From assembly GCF_938041965.1 (NCBI RefSeq), contig NZ_CALISE010000023.1, forward strand, positions 54,291 to 118,290: a DNA stretch of 64,000 nt. Direction: 5' to 3'. This document shows, piece by piece, positions 17,097 to 25,674 of this stretch. A program made the translations under genes and the position numbers. Within the stretch, counting starts at the first letter, position 1; each line of letters starts with the position of its first letter. The notes beneath the pieces were generated by a model. That model searched no databases and had not been told where the DNA came from. It worked only from the letters and a program-made list of their open reading frames with translations. Origin of the DNA: an uncultured Mogibacterium sp. (GTDB taxonomy: Bacteria; Bacillota; Clostridia; Peptostreptococcales; Anaerovoracaceae).

Positions 17097-18500
17097 TTAT
17101 TTAACTGGTGTTACATACTTTCCAAAGCCCTTAGCTTCTTCTATATACATGCCGTCCTTAGCAACAACGCGGCCACGGATAACTGTGCATGTTGGTGCAC
17201 CCTTTCCTTCCAGCCCATCGAAGCAAGTTACATGTCCCTTTGTGAAGAGCTTCTCCTGCTCAACCTTCCAAGGCTTTTCTGGATCAAGAATTACCGCATC
17301 AGCATCAAAACCAATTTCAAATGCACCCTTCTGTCCATAGAAACCGAATACCTTAGCGGGATTATAGTCCATAACCTTAGCTATTAGGCTTGGGCAAAGC
17401 TTCTTCTGGTGTACGACCATATCGAACATCATAGGCAGGAAGAACTGGATAGCATTGAGTCCGCCCCATGCCTGCCAAATGTCTCTCGATTCATTATCCT
17501 TTTCCTCGTCCGCAGCTGGTGAATGGTCACTGCCAACGCAAGATAAAGTTCCATCTAGCACATAATCCCAAAGCTTTTCTACGTCTTCCTTAGTCCTTAG
17601 CGGTGGTGTACACTTTGCTGGTCCACCTTTTTCAAACACGAAATCTTCTGAGAATCCTAGGTAGTGAGGGCACGTCTCCGCTGTTATTGGCAGCCCTTCG
17701 TACTGAGCTTCCTTAACGACCTGCGCAACCATGGGATGACTTACGTGACAGATATGCACTCTACCGCCGGTCGCTCTAGCCATATCTATTACATTTTTAG
17801 TAGCTACGTATTCTGTCCATACATCGTGAGAATCGAGGAAGGCTCTGATTTTCTCTTGTCTTGAAAGACCGGTCATAGCCTTAGCCTTCTTCTCTCTCTC
17901 GAGAACCTGTCCATATTCTTCGCAGTGGAATCCACAAAGAGCCTTGTATGGCTTTAGAATCTCAAGAGCTTCACGAACGTTACCCATATTCACAGTTGGG
18001 AAAAGTGGTCCGTTAGGGCATGTGAATCCCTTAAATGCAGCTACTCCAGCCTTCTCAAGATCCTCTAGATCAGCAAGATTGTTATGAACCGAGTCTGGAT
18101 CATCATCGAAGTCCCCTACAATTCCACCCCATAGACCGAAGTCGATATATGAATGTTTAGTAATCTTGCTCATCTTGAGATCAAAGATTTCTTTATTCAT
18201 CAAAGATGGATCATTGTTAAGAGGCATATCGATAAGAGTTGTACAGCCTGCAACAGCAGCTGCTCTTGAACCAGTTTCAAAGTCTTCTCTGTAATCGAAT
18301 CCAGGCTCGTTCAGATGAGCATGGCAATCGATAATTCCCGGATATACTAGGTTACCCTCTGCATCGATAACTTCTGTAGCTTCAGCTTCTGTTCCTGGGG
18401 CTAGGAATGCGGCGTACTTGCCGTCTTTTACAGCAATATCTGCTTCGTAGACACGGTCTGGTGTAACCAGCTTACCGTTCTTGATAATTAGATCATACAT
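17097..18500 (-). CDS. Allantoinase / cyclic amidohydrolase (copy 1)
   Basis: A 467-residue amidohydrolase of the allantoinase-hydantoinase-dihydroorotase family that opens the hydantoin ring of allantoin to allantoate. Metal-site features are DCHAHLNEPG (HxH), the carboxylated Lys in AAFKGFTCP, GFHCEEYG, HICHVSHP and GSDHSPA. GGAGG lies ahead of the ATG at 18500. It shares gene order with copy 2 (allantoinase then permease), which shows a tandem module duplication. CxxxPNG after the Lys differs from copy 2 (LGPVSP), so the two may have different substrate range; hydantoinase or dihydropyrimidinase activity is possible for either. Confidence 0.85.
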   Translation of the reverse strand: MYDLIIKNGKLVTPDRVYEADIAVKDGKYAAFLAPGTEAEATEVIDAEGNLVYPGIIDCHAHLNEPGFDYREDFETGSRAAAVAGCTTLIDMPLNNDPSLMNKEIFDLKMSKITKHSYIDFGLWGGIVGDFDDDPDSVHNNLADLEDLEKAGVAAFKGFTCPNGPLFPTVNMGNVREALEILKPYKALCGFHCEEYGQVLEREKKAKAMTGLSRQEKIRAFLDSHDVWTEYVATKNVIDMARATGGRVHICHVSHPMVAQVVKEAQYEGLPITAETCPHYLGFSEDFVFEKGGPAKCTPPLRTKEDVEKLWDYVLDGTLSCVGSDHSPAADEEKDNESRDIWQAWGGLNAIQFFLPMMFDMVVHQKKLCPSLIAKVMDYNPAKVFGFYGQKGAFEIGFDADAVILDPEKPWKVEQEKLFTKGHVTCFDGLEGKGAPTCTVIRGRVVAKDGMYIEEAKGFGKYVTPVK

Positions 18501-18596
18501 GTCTAATCCTCCTTATTATGAGCGGAGAGAGATGCTTATCACACCTCTCCATCGCTTCATAGAATGATATAAATCAATTTATAACTTAATCTGTTA

Positions 18597-19958
18597 TTAG
18601 TCTTCAAAGATTGTTCCAGTTCTAAAATTCTTCGAAGATGGCATGTGCTTCATCAGTAGATAGTAAACAACACCTGTTGGGATGAGGCTGACATACCAAG
18701 ATAGGTCTACAACGAACACTGATACGAGAGCTCCAACAGCGATTGAAATTATAGCTGCCCAATTGATTCCCTTGAAAGGACCCTGTTTATCGTAAAGAGT
18801 ATTGATATCAAGTGTGCTCTTACGTAGGAAGTAGTAATCTACAACCATTACAGCAAAGATAGGTCCGAGGAATGCGGAGTACACCTTTGTGAAAAGAGAT
18901 AGTCCAGCAGCTGAATCAGCTGTAACTAGCTTCCAAGGCATTACGCATACAGATAGGATACCAACGAGCACTGTCGCATGTGACCACTTCATTTTGAAGG
19001 ACTCCATCAGAACATATGCTGGTGGAACGATATTGTTCAGTACGTTAGTTGTAACCTGTGCGAATGCGATAAATAACAGTGTGATAACTGTGAGGAACTT
19101 GCTTCCCATTGTTGTTGAGAATACGACTACAGGATCTGAATTTCCTGTTGCTGCAGTAACGAGAAGTCCGATGAGTCCCATGAACAGTGTTACCGGCAGG
19201 ATAGCGATTGTATAAATCGAACCAGTCTTAACCGGCCTTATATCTTCCTTTAGGTTTCTCGAATAATCTGATGCATTGATGATCATTGTCGAGTAGATTC
19301 CGAGGAATGAAGTTGTCGCAGCCCAGAAAGGCATGCCCCATGTACCCTTAACATTTGCAAACGATGCACTGATGTCTACAGCAAACTTCGTCTTTACCAC
19401 GTATAGCATGTATGCGAGGATTGCTACGATGAATACACAAGAGAAGTTCTCGAGCCACTTGATGCCGTGGAAGCCTTTGACAGCAAGGCCAACCTGAAGC
19501 AGCGTGAAGAGGCCAAATACAACTGGAAGGTTATCGAATCCCCACAGAATCTTGAAGCAGCTGTTGATAGCACCAGCTCCAACCCATGACTGGAATCCAA
19601 ACCACACGATAGCCGGAAGACCTCTAAGAACTCCTGGAATCTTTACACCAGTTGTACCGAAGCTTGATCTTAGCTGAACAACATATGGCATACCGTACTT
19701 ATGTCCTGCATTACCGATAAGCACTAAAGCAATTGCAATTACAAGGCATCCGATCGTCATAGCTAGAATAGCCTGAGCGATTGTTAGTGTGCCTATGAGT
19801 GCTGAACCCATCGAAAATGTACCGATGGATACACAGCCACCTAGAAACGATGCTGTGTAAGATAGCGATCCCATGATACGACTCTTTGTCGGCTGTAGGT
19901 CTTCATTTACTCCGACAACAAGATTCGGATCAAGTGTTTTGTTATCTACAATACTCAT
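18597..19958 (-). CDS. NCS1-family ureide/nucleobase permease (copy 2)
   Basis: A 453-residue NCS1 symporter with about 12 helices, paralogous to the copy at 15693. Visible family segments are FLGGCVSIGTFSMGSAL, RGLPAIVWFGFQSWVGAGA and NASDYSRNL. It starts 36 bases after allantoinase copy 2, and the 96-base gap to allantoinase copy 1 has a ribosome site but no clear promoter, so all four genes are likely cotranscribed. The close adjacency to an allantoinase makes allantoin import the leading role. Confidence 0.88.
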   Translation of the reverse strand: MSIVDNKTLDPNLVVGVNEDLQPTKSRIMGSLSYTASFLGGCVSIGTFSMGSALIGTLTIAQAILAMTIGCLVIAIALVLIGNAGHKYGMPYVVQLRSSFGTTGVKIPGVLRGLPAIVWFGFQSWVGAGAINSCFKILWGFDNLPVVFGLFTLLQVGLAVKGFHGIKWLENFSCVFIVAILAYMLYVVKTKFAVDISASFANVKGTWGMPFWAATTSFLGIYSTMIINASDYSRNLKEDIRPVKTGSIYTIAILPVTLFMGLIGLLVTAATGNSDPVVVFSTTMGSKFLTVITLLFIAFAQVTTNVLNNIVPPAYVLMESFKMKWSHATVLVGILSVCVMPWKLVTADSAAGLSLFTKVYSAFLGPIFAVMVVDYYFLRKSTLDINTLYDKQGPFKGINWAAIISIAVGALVSVFVVDLSWYVSLIPTGVVYYLLMKHMPSSKNFRTGTIFED

Positions 19959-19994
19959 TAAAATATTCTCCTTTAATTTTTCAAATAATTTCGT

Positions 19995-21368
19995 TTAGAA
20001 TAGTCTCTTAACCAGTTCGCCTGTACCCTTCTGTCCAACAAGCTTACCGTCTTCTGCCATTAACTCCCCTCTTACGAAAGTAGCTACAGGTAGCCCCTTG
20101 CCTTTCATTCCTACAAATGCAGAAATCTTATTTACATAGTATAGCGAATCTGCTGTAATCTCCCATTCTCTTTCAGGGTCGATTATTACAATATCAGCGT
20201 CAAATCCAACTTTAATATCGCCTTTCTTTCCATAAATGTGGAATGCCTCAGCAGGTAGCTTAGCCCATGAGTTAGCAAGAACACGTGGGTCAACTCCACG
20301 CTTAACGACTCCTTCAGAGTAAATCGCCTGAACGCAGCTCTGGATGCCACTTATTCCACCCCATACGTCAAATACATTCTCTATCTTCTGTCCTAGGATT
20401 TCATTGAACTTCTCATCATATGTACAAGGCGAATGATCAGATGCTAGCCCGGCGAAAACACCTGCTTCTACGCACATCCACATGCCTTCAACATCTGCCT
20501 TCGTCCTTAGCGGAGGAGCGCACTTGAATAGCGGACCGTTCTCTAGCACATCGTCTTCTGTAAATGACAGGTAATGTCCACATGTCTCTGCAGAAACCTG
20601 ATATCCTTCACACTGCGCCTCATACACCTTCTCAGCGGCTGCTGGATGGCTTACGTGACAGATGTGTGCACGGCACTCAAGCTCCTTAGCAATTTCTACT
20701 ACAGTTTCTGTTGCTACGATTTCAGATGCTGGAGTTCTTGAATCGAGGAAACCTCTCCATGTGAGATTACCAGCTTCCTTTTGTGCCTTTTCCCCTTCTT
20801 TAATCATCGCAAAATCTTCACAGTGGAATCCAGCCATACCGCCAAATTCCTTGATGATTTTCATAGCCTGATATGCCTGCCCATACGTTAGCGGTGAATA
20901 ATCAGGTGATACCGGTCCTAGAAATGACTTAAAAGCAATTACTCCTCGCTCATCGAGACCCTTTAGCTGGTCAAGGTTGCCAGGAACAAGCCCTCCCCAG
21001 AATGCAAAATCTGAATATGCATTAGGCTGAACCTTTGCTAGCTTAGCATCAAAAATCTCAGGTGTGGTGAGCGCTGGTTCATTTTGAAGTGGCATATCGA
21101 TGATCGTCGTATATCCACCAACTACAGCTGCTGCAGTTCCATGTTCATAGTCTTCTCTCCACTCGTAGCCTGGATCATTAAGATGTGCGTGAGTATCAAT
21201 AGCTCCAGGAAAAACCTGCTTGCCGGCTGCATCAATTACTTTAGCCGCTTCAGGTTCATCACCCTTTGCTAGGATGGCTGCAATCTTGCCATCTTTGACA
21301 GCAATATTTGCATCCTGAACGAGATCAGGTGTAACTACCTGTCCGTTCTTAATTAATAAATCATACAT
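19995..21368 (-). CDS. allB: Allantoinase (copy 2)
   Basis: A 457-residue metal-dependent allantoinase, first gene of the allantoinase/permease run. Motifs: DTHAHLNDPGYEWREDY with the HxH pair, VIAFKSFLGPVSP with the carboxylated Lys, AGFHCEDFA, AHICHVSHP and ASDHSPC. The DPGYEWREDY and FKSFLGP wording is closer to characterised allantoinases than copy 1, so I give this copy the allB symbol with caution. GGGAGGGG precedes the ATG. A TGGTCAACCA palindrome at 21453-21462 lies 85 bases upstream and probably controls it. The divergent neighbour is the allH-like gene. Confidence 0.87.
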   Translation of the reverse strand: MYDLLIKNGQVVTPDLVQDANIAVKDGKIAAILAKGDEPEAAKVIDAAGKQVFPGAIDTHAHLNDPGYEWREDYEHGTAAAVVGGYTTIIDMPLQNEPALTTPEIFDAKLAKVQPNAYSDFAFWGGLVPGNLDQLKGLDERGVIAFKSFLGPVSPDYSPLTYGQAYQAMKIIKEFGGMAGFHCEDFAMIKEGEKAQKEAGNLTWRGFLDSRTPASEIVATETVVEIAKELECRAHICHVSHPAAAEKVYEAQCEGYQVSAETCGHYLSFTEDDVLENGPLFKCAPPLRTKADVEGMWMCVEAGVFAGLASDHSPCTYDEKFNEILGQKIENVFDVWGGISGIQSCVQAIYSEGVVKRGVDPRVLANSWAKLPAEAFHIYGKKGDIKVGFDADIVIIDPEREWEITADSLYYVNKISAFVGMKGKGLPVATFVRGELMAEDGKLVGQKGTGELVKRLF

Positions 21369-21452
21369 ATAATCCCCTCCCTATAGCCTTTTAGACCATA
21401 AATGTGAAGTAATTAATTAAATTGATCAGATACATTCGTTTATTAAAAAATG

Positions 21453-21462
21453 TGGTCAACCA
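21453..21462. promoter_or_regulatory. GntR/FCD-type palindromic operator candidate upstream of allB
   Basis: TGGTCAACCA is a TGGT-N2-ACCA palindrome continuing as AATTTC; on the minus strand it reads TGAAATTGGTTGACCACA and contains TTGACC, a good -35 match for allB, though no good -10 lies 17 bases on. FadR/LldR-type regulators bind TGGT-Nx-ACCA, and the only GntR/FCD protein visible here ends the island operon. Confidence 0.5.
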
Positions 21463-21590
21463 ATTTCAATATTTCTATGGATATATACTACATTAGTAGC
21501 TAAAAATCTTCAATATCCTTATTTATTTAAATACGGATTAATTGTTTTTTTTTAATTAAAATTTTTTATTGTTTGTTGAAGTTGTACGTT

Positions 21591-21623
21591 AAAACTAAAA
21601 TTTATTTTAGTTTTTGATATAAT
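21591..21623 (+). promoter_or_regulatory. allH promoter with inverted repeat
   Basis: A 10-base inverted repeat (AAAACTAAAA at 21591-21600, TTTTAGTTTT at 21605-21614, loop TTTA) ends 3 bases before a perfect TATAAT at 21618-21623. No gene on the plus strand lies upstream for it to terminate, so it is more likely an operator covering the promoter. The -35 region (CTAAAA) is poor, which suggests an activator or another sigma factor. Confidence 0.5.
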
Positions 21624-21657
21624 AGTGTTAATAATTCCAAATCGAGGGGCAGTTAAG

Positions 21658-22596
21658 ATGGATATATTGCAAACATCTATGTACACAATAAAAACTTTCA
21701 ATAGACTGAAATCAGCTAAACTTAGACCTTACATAGACTTGTACGTTCATTCAATATATGAACGCACTATAAATCTAATGCTCGATGGCCAGCTTATAGC
21801 ACTGCAGATTGCCGATTCACCAGTTTCTCCTATAAGCATCATTTTGCCATTGGATGAAACGGGTCTAGATAACCTGAAAATAAAATATAAGAGCCCTGTA
21901 TCAATAGATGGTACAAATTTGTTAGTAGGGAAAAATATCATTTCACTAGATCACGCATATGGTGTTTATGATGACACGCTCTATGAGCACACCTTTTCCT
22001 CATCATTAAGGGATGTAGTGTGGGAGCTTATCACAGCCTCTGATAGAGATGGCTTTTCAACCCTTGTAAAATCTCAAAACACTCCAGATGATATTGCCCT
22101 TTCATATGCCAAGAAAAAACTAATTGATGCGGAATCGATATGTAGCACTATGACGTCTGGGAATTCAGCAGATGAACCAACTAAATCACATCAGCTTAAT
22201 AAATTGTGTGATTCGCTATCCGGTCTGATAGGCGTTGGCACTGGACTTACACCTGGCGGTGACGACTTTATTACGGGGGTACTTTCAACATTTAAAGCAC
22301 TTCCGCAATGCTTTAACCATAAACTGATTTCCTCTCTATCTAATTCAGTATGTAGTAGACGAAACAATACTAACGAAATAAGCAGCACATTCATCGACTG
22401 TGCATTAAAAGGTCAATTTAGCAAGGCAATCATAGATCTATATGATTCAGCATGCTCAGATAATGTTCAGGCATCGGGTATTGGACAAGAAACTATATAT
22501 AATTTGCTAGACAGTTTTCTAGATATAGGTCATACATCTGGTATAGATACGTTAACTGGGATATTTTGGAGCATGAAACATCTTTCTAAAATTTAA
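21658..22596 (+). CDS. allH: DUF2877 protein, AllH-like third subunit of oxamate carbamoyltransferase
   Basis: A 312-residue protein of the YlbF/DUF2877 family. The diagnostic motif is GVGTGLTPGGDDFITG at about residues 192-207, a glycine-rich loop with two aspartates. In E. coli this gene stands beside fdrA and ylbE (allF, allG), and the three are required for oxamate carbamoyltransferase; here the first two are fused at 7048-10053 and this partner is 11.6 kb away, on the other strand at the far border of the island. The ATG at 21658 has GAGGGG 8 bases upstream; a GTG at 21625 would add eleven residues without a ribosome site. The protein is cytoplasmic. Confidence 0.82.
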   Translation: MDILQTSMYTIKTFNRLKSAKLRPYIDLYVHSIYERTINLMLDGQLIALQIADSPVSPISIILPLDETGLDNLKIKYKSPVSIDGTNLLVGKNIISLDHAYGVYDDTLYEHTFSSSLRDVVWELITASDRDGFSTLVKSQNTPDDIALSYAKKKLIDAESICSTMTSGNSADEPTKSHQLNKLCDSLSGLIGVGTGLTPGGDDFITGVLSTFKALPQCFNHKLISSLSNSVCSRRNNTNEISSTFIDCALKGQFSKAIIDLYDSACSDNVQASGIGQETIYNLLDSFLDIGHTSGIDTLTGIFWSMKHLSKI

Positions 22597-22606
22597 TATG
22601 TTATCG

Positions 22607-22661
22607 GTGGTTGAAATACAAGTATTTTTAAAAAGTTTAAATTATGTTTCAACCACTTTTT
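22607..22661. promoter_or_regulatory. Second inverted GGTTGAAA pair, terminator or operator ahead of the nitroreductase gene
   Basis: GTGGTTGAAA (22607-22616) and TTTCAACCAC (22647-22656) form a perfect 10-base inverted repeat with a 30-base AT-rich interior and are followed by TTTTTAATT. It may terminate allH. The right arm also covers the -35 position of a TACAAT -10 at 22672-22677 for the nitroreductase gene, so it could act as an operator. The arms share their core with 1762-1807. Confidence 0.5.
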
Positions 22662-22708
22662 AATTCTGTGGTACAATATGTGTATCTAAGATGAAAGGAA
22701 GTATTGAA

Positions 22709-23236
22709 ATGAGTCTACTAACAACAATGCAGAAGAGACGCAGTGTTCGTAAGTATAACGCCGAACCTGTTACAGAGAAGGAATTAAACGATATTATTTC
22801 AGCAGCCCTACTCGCTCCAAATGGCAAAGGACTTAGACCTTGGGAGTTTGTAGTTATCAGAGAAAAGGATACTCTTAGAGAATTAATGAACTGCCGCAAG
22901 GGCGGCGCAAAGATGCTTGAGACAGCTAATGTTGCCATTGCAGTTTATTCTGATTCAGATAAGACTGATACATATACAGAGGATAGCTCAATTGCCATGA
23001 CTCACATGCTGCTCGAAGCAGCTGATCTTGGCTTAGGCGCAGTTTGGCTTCAGATTAGGCTACGTCCTTCAAACGAGGACGGTGTTTCAGCTGAAGAATT
23101 TGTAAATGCAAGACTCACCCCACCTAAAAACATGCAGGTGGAAGCTCTACTTGTGCTAGGTCATATTGATGAACAGCCTGAAGCTCATGAGTTGCCAAGT
23201 TTTCCTTCAGATAAGGTTCATAACGAAAAATGGTAA
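22709..23236 (+). CDS. Nitroreductase-family flavoprotein
   Basis: A 175-residue FMN protein with the family start QKRRSVRKYNAEPVTEKEL, the LLAPNGKGLRPWEFVVI segment and GLGAVWLQIR, matching the NfsA/NfsB-like NAD(P)H oxidoreductase group. I chose the ATG at 22709 because AAGGAAG lies 7 bases upstream; the ATG at 22691 lies in that ribosome site. It follows allH on the same strand after a 112-base gap with its own probable -10. These enzymes reduce quinones, nitro compounds or flavins; a role in the allantoin island is unproven. Confidence 0.85.
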   Translation: MSLLTTMQKRRSVRKYNAEPVTEKELNDIISAALLAPNGKGLRPWEFVVIREKDTLRELMNCRKGGAKMLETANVAIAVYSDSDKTDTYTEDSSIAMTHMLLEAADLGLGAVWLQIRLRPSNEDGVSAEEFVNARLTPPKNMQVEALLVLGHIDEQPEAHELPSFPSDKVHNEKW

Positions 23237-23273
23237 ATTACATAGCCTAACAAAAAATACAAATCATAGATTT

Positions 23274-23314
23274 AAAAGAGCAACGCGTTCAGCAATTGAA
23301 TGCGTTGCTCTTTT
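23274..23314. terminator. Bidirectional terminator
   Basis: A perfect 13-base stem (AAAAGAGCAACGC with GCGTTGCTCTTTT) lies between the convergent nitroreductase and lipoprotein genes. Both strands end in a T-run made by the stem itself. Confidence 0.92.
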
Positions 23315-23328
23315 ATATATTCATCGGA

Positions 23329-24120
23329 TTACTTCATCTCGAAGGAGAAAGGTAATTCAATTTCATTACCTTCATTATCAGCACCTTCTAATGTAAATGT
23401 GAATGGAAGATTTGAATCTATCCTCTTGAATATGATCACTCCTGATATGCTCGCTCCAGCCTTGATATTTTTTGGCATATGAACATCGCCGTAAAGATAA
23501 TTTTCTAAGTCAGCCTCATAATCATTACCATCTTGATTAACTATGCTCTGATCTGGATATATTTCGATATTTTTCTTAGTGCCATTCTTAACCTTAATGT
23601 AAACTCTCGTCTCATCGCTTGTTAAATCGACCTTTTGAACAGTAGCTGAAACGCCATTAACCTTAACATCATATCCGATATCCAGAGTCTCCTCTGCCGG
23701 AATCGCATCAGTTGATTTTATCTTTTGAATCTTTTTTGCTTCGAGTTTAACAGCCGTCATTTCTGTCGATTCCTCATCAACAACCTGCGTTTTCCCTAGG
23801 ACCTTACCCTTTACTTTTATATATTCGCCATCTTCGTACTTGACCTTATTATCGGATACAATTACAACTGTTGGGTGCTCCTGCTTGGCGAAGTCCTCAT
23901 ATCCCTGCAGATGAATCTCACCGTGAACCTTATCTACGGCTACAATCTGCATTGTTAATTCTTTTATCGTCTTGCCCTTAAATTCGTCGGGGTGAGCATA
24001 AAGTTCTTTAAGCTTTGCTTTGCTAAAAGAAGACGAGCATGCGGACATAGAAAGACTAATCCCTAATGCTAGCATTAATGTAAAAAATATCTTAATTGAA
24101 TGTCTTTTTGATATAGACAT
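23329..24120 (-). CDS. Lipoprotein with OB-fold-like and Ig-like (DUF4352-type) parts
   Basis: A 263-residue secreted lipoprotein. The signal peptide is residues 1-27 with the lipobox LSMSAC, so Cys28 would be lipid-anchored on the outer face of the membrane. Residues about 38-125 resemble the OB-fold tRNA_anti-like domain (ELYAHPDEFKGKTI, IKVKGKVLGKTQ). Residues about 150-263 look like the DUF4352 Ig-like fold (VKVNGVSATVQKVDLTSDETRVYIKVKNGTKKNIEIYP broken into strands). AGGAGG precedes the start, with a GGAGC/GCTCC hairpin at 24134-24148 just upstream. Function unknown; a surface or stress role is typical for such lipoproteins. Confidence 0.75.
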   Translation of the reverse strand: MSISKRHSIKIFFTLMLALGISLSMSACSSSFSKAKLKELYAHPDEFKGKTIKELTMQIVAVDKVHGEIHLQGYEDFAKQEHPTVVIVSDNKVKYEDGEYIKVKGKVLGKTQVVDEESTEMTAVKLEAKKIQKIKSTDAIPAEETLDIGYDVKVNGVSATVQKVDLTSDETRVYIKVKNGTKKNIEIYPDQSIVNQDGNDYEADLENYLYGDVHMPKNIKAGASISGVIIFKRIDSNLPFTFTLEGADNEGNEIELPFSFEMK

Positions 24121-24172
24121 ACATGCCTCCTGCGGAGCATGGAGCTCCGGCTAAAAAGTTTATTTTGCTTGA

Positions 24173-25123
24173 TTACAGCATTTTTCTAATCTGTTTTCCA
24201 TCCATCCAAGATGTTATATTCTCAAATACCATCTCTGCACGTCTATCGATGGATTCCCTCGTATCAAAGCCTACATGAGGTGTACAAACTAGGTTAGGTG
24301 CGCCAATAAGCGGATGATCTTTAGGGAGCGGAGGATCCTTCTCGAAAACATCTATTCCAGCTTTAATTCGTCCCTCTCTAAGCGCATTCGCTAATGCTTC
24401 TGTCTCAATAACAGGCCCTCTTGCTGTGTTCACGAGTATTGCTCCTTGCTTCATGGCAGCAATTTCTTTTTCCCCAATTAAACCTTTAGTTTCCGGTGTC
24501 AAAGGAGTGTGGATCGAAATAATATCTGCGTTAGCCATGACATCGATGAGTGGCAGATACTCGAGTCCAAGAGCCTTGGCTGCAGTTTTCTCACTTCTAT
24601 TAAAACCAATAAGTTTACAACCAAACGCCTTAAAAATAGCAGCAGTTCTAATGCCGATTGCACCTGTACCTACTATTCCGACAACCTTACCTGCTAGCTC
24701 TCTGCCAGCGAGGCTACCTTTACCCAGTCCATTTTGAACGGATTCGTTGCAAAGAGTGATATTTCTCAAACAGTCCAAAGTCAATCCTATTGCTAGCTCA
24801 GCTACCGCATCGTCACAGTATCCGCCTGTATTAGATATAAGCACTCCCTTTTCCCTGCAAGCTTCAACGTCCACATGATCTATCCCCACGAATGCAACTG
24901 AGATGAGTTTAAGATTCTCGTCTGCTCTAATCACCTCTCCAGGAAGTGGATGATTTGCTATGATAAGAACCTCTGCATCTTCAGCGCGTTTTATTAACTC
25001 GCTTGTATCAGTAGTCACAGTATCGTATGACTTAAATGTATGACCTTGTTCTGTCAGTGTACTTGATAGTCTCTTCAAGGTGTCCTCGGAAATACCTAGT
25101 GGCTCCATAAGAATAATCTTCAT
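24173..25123 (-). CDS. D-isomer-specific 2-hydroxyacid dehydrogenase
   Basis: A 316-residue NAD-dependent dehydrogenase. The NAD loop is GIVGTGAIGIRTAAIF, and the catalytic residues are Arg in NTARGPVIE, Glu in DVFEKDPPLP and His in CTPHVGFDT. GGGGG lies 7 bases ahead of the ATG. Substrate cannot be assigned; glyoxylate/hydroxypyruvate or phosphoglycerate-like acids are usual. Upstream, a TATAAT (minus strand, 25162-25167) and a 13-base dyad (25174-25214) form its control region, shared with the divergent BFD-like gene. Confidence 0.85.
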   Translation of the reverse strand: MKIILMEPLGISEDTLKRLSSTLTEQGHTFKSYDTVTTDTSELIKRAEDAEVLIIANHPLPGEVIRADENLKLISVAFVGIDHVDVEACREKGVLISNTGGYCDDAVAELAIGLTLDCLRNITLCNESVQNGLGKGSLAGRELAGKVVGIVGTGAIGIRTAAIFKAFGCKLIGFNRSEKTAAKALGLEYLPLIDVMANADIISIHTPLTPETKGLIGEKEIAAMKQGAILVNTARGPVIETEALANALREGRIKAGIDVFEKDPPLPKDHPLIGAPNLVCTPHVGFDTRESIDRRAEMVFENITSWMDGKQIRKML

Positions 25124-25173
25124 TTTTAGTCCCCCTTGTAAATTATCTAATGTTAACTTTTATTATAGCACAA

Positions 25174-25214
25174 TGACAGCCAATCACATTATGAAAAAAT
25201 ATGATTGGCTGTCA
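25174..25214. promoter_or_regulatory. Perfect 13-base dyad in divergent promoter region
   Basis: TGACAGCCAATCA (25174-25186) and TGATTGGCTGTCA (25202-25214) flank 15 bases. The dyad ends 6 bases upstream of a minus-strand TATAAT (25162-25167). Both flanking genes start outward from it, so it cannot be a gene-end terminator; an operator is the simplest reading. Confidence 0.6.
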
Positions 25215-25363
25215 GATAAAAATTTACCACAACTTCATAATTCTATACCCTATTTTTCTTTGACGCACAATCTCTTGTACGCAATCGATTTTCATGTTAA
25301 AATCCCGTATATCATACTAATTCATCACATTAATTAACTTTAATATAGAATTTGGAGTAATTC

Positions 25364-25549
25364 ATGAAGGACAAACTGATTTGTGGATGTGTCAGAGTAT
25401 ATCGCTCTGACATAGAAAGAGCTATCTTAAATGGAGCACATACTTATACAGAGATTCAAGAGGAAATAGGAGCGGGCACTAGCTGTGGAAACTGTAGACC
25501 TCTTGTAGAAAAAATTATTCGCGAGACCATTTCTGGACTTGATGAGTAG
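25364..25549 (+). CDS. BFD-like [2Fe-2S]-binding miniprotein
   Basis: Only 61 residues, consisting of a single BFD-type domain with four cysteines in the CxC-x(n)-CxxC pattern (ICGCVRV near the N terminus; GTSCGNCRPLV near residue 43), spaced as in bacterioferritin-associated ferredoxin and the NasA/NirB Fer2_BFD domain. GGAG lies 6 bases upstream of the ATG. It stands alone between a dyad and a terminator. It may deliver electrons or an iron-sulfur cluster; the partner is unknown. Confidence 0.82.
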   Translation: MKDKLICGCVRVYRSDIERAILNGAHTYTEIQEEIGAGTSCGNCRPLVEKIIRETISGLDE

Positions 25550-25674
25550 TTATGGTCTTAACGTAAGTTCCATTTATAAATGACATATAATTAAGCACAT
25601 ATGCAAATATTGGGCATGGAATTGAACAGTTAATGCAGCTCATATTTCGTATAGCACTACATTATATAAAATCT

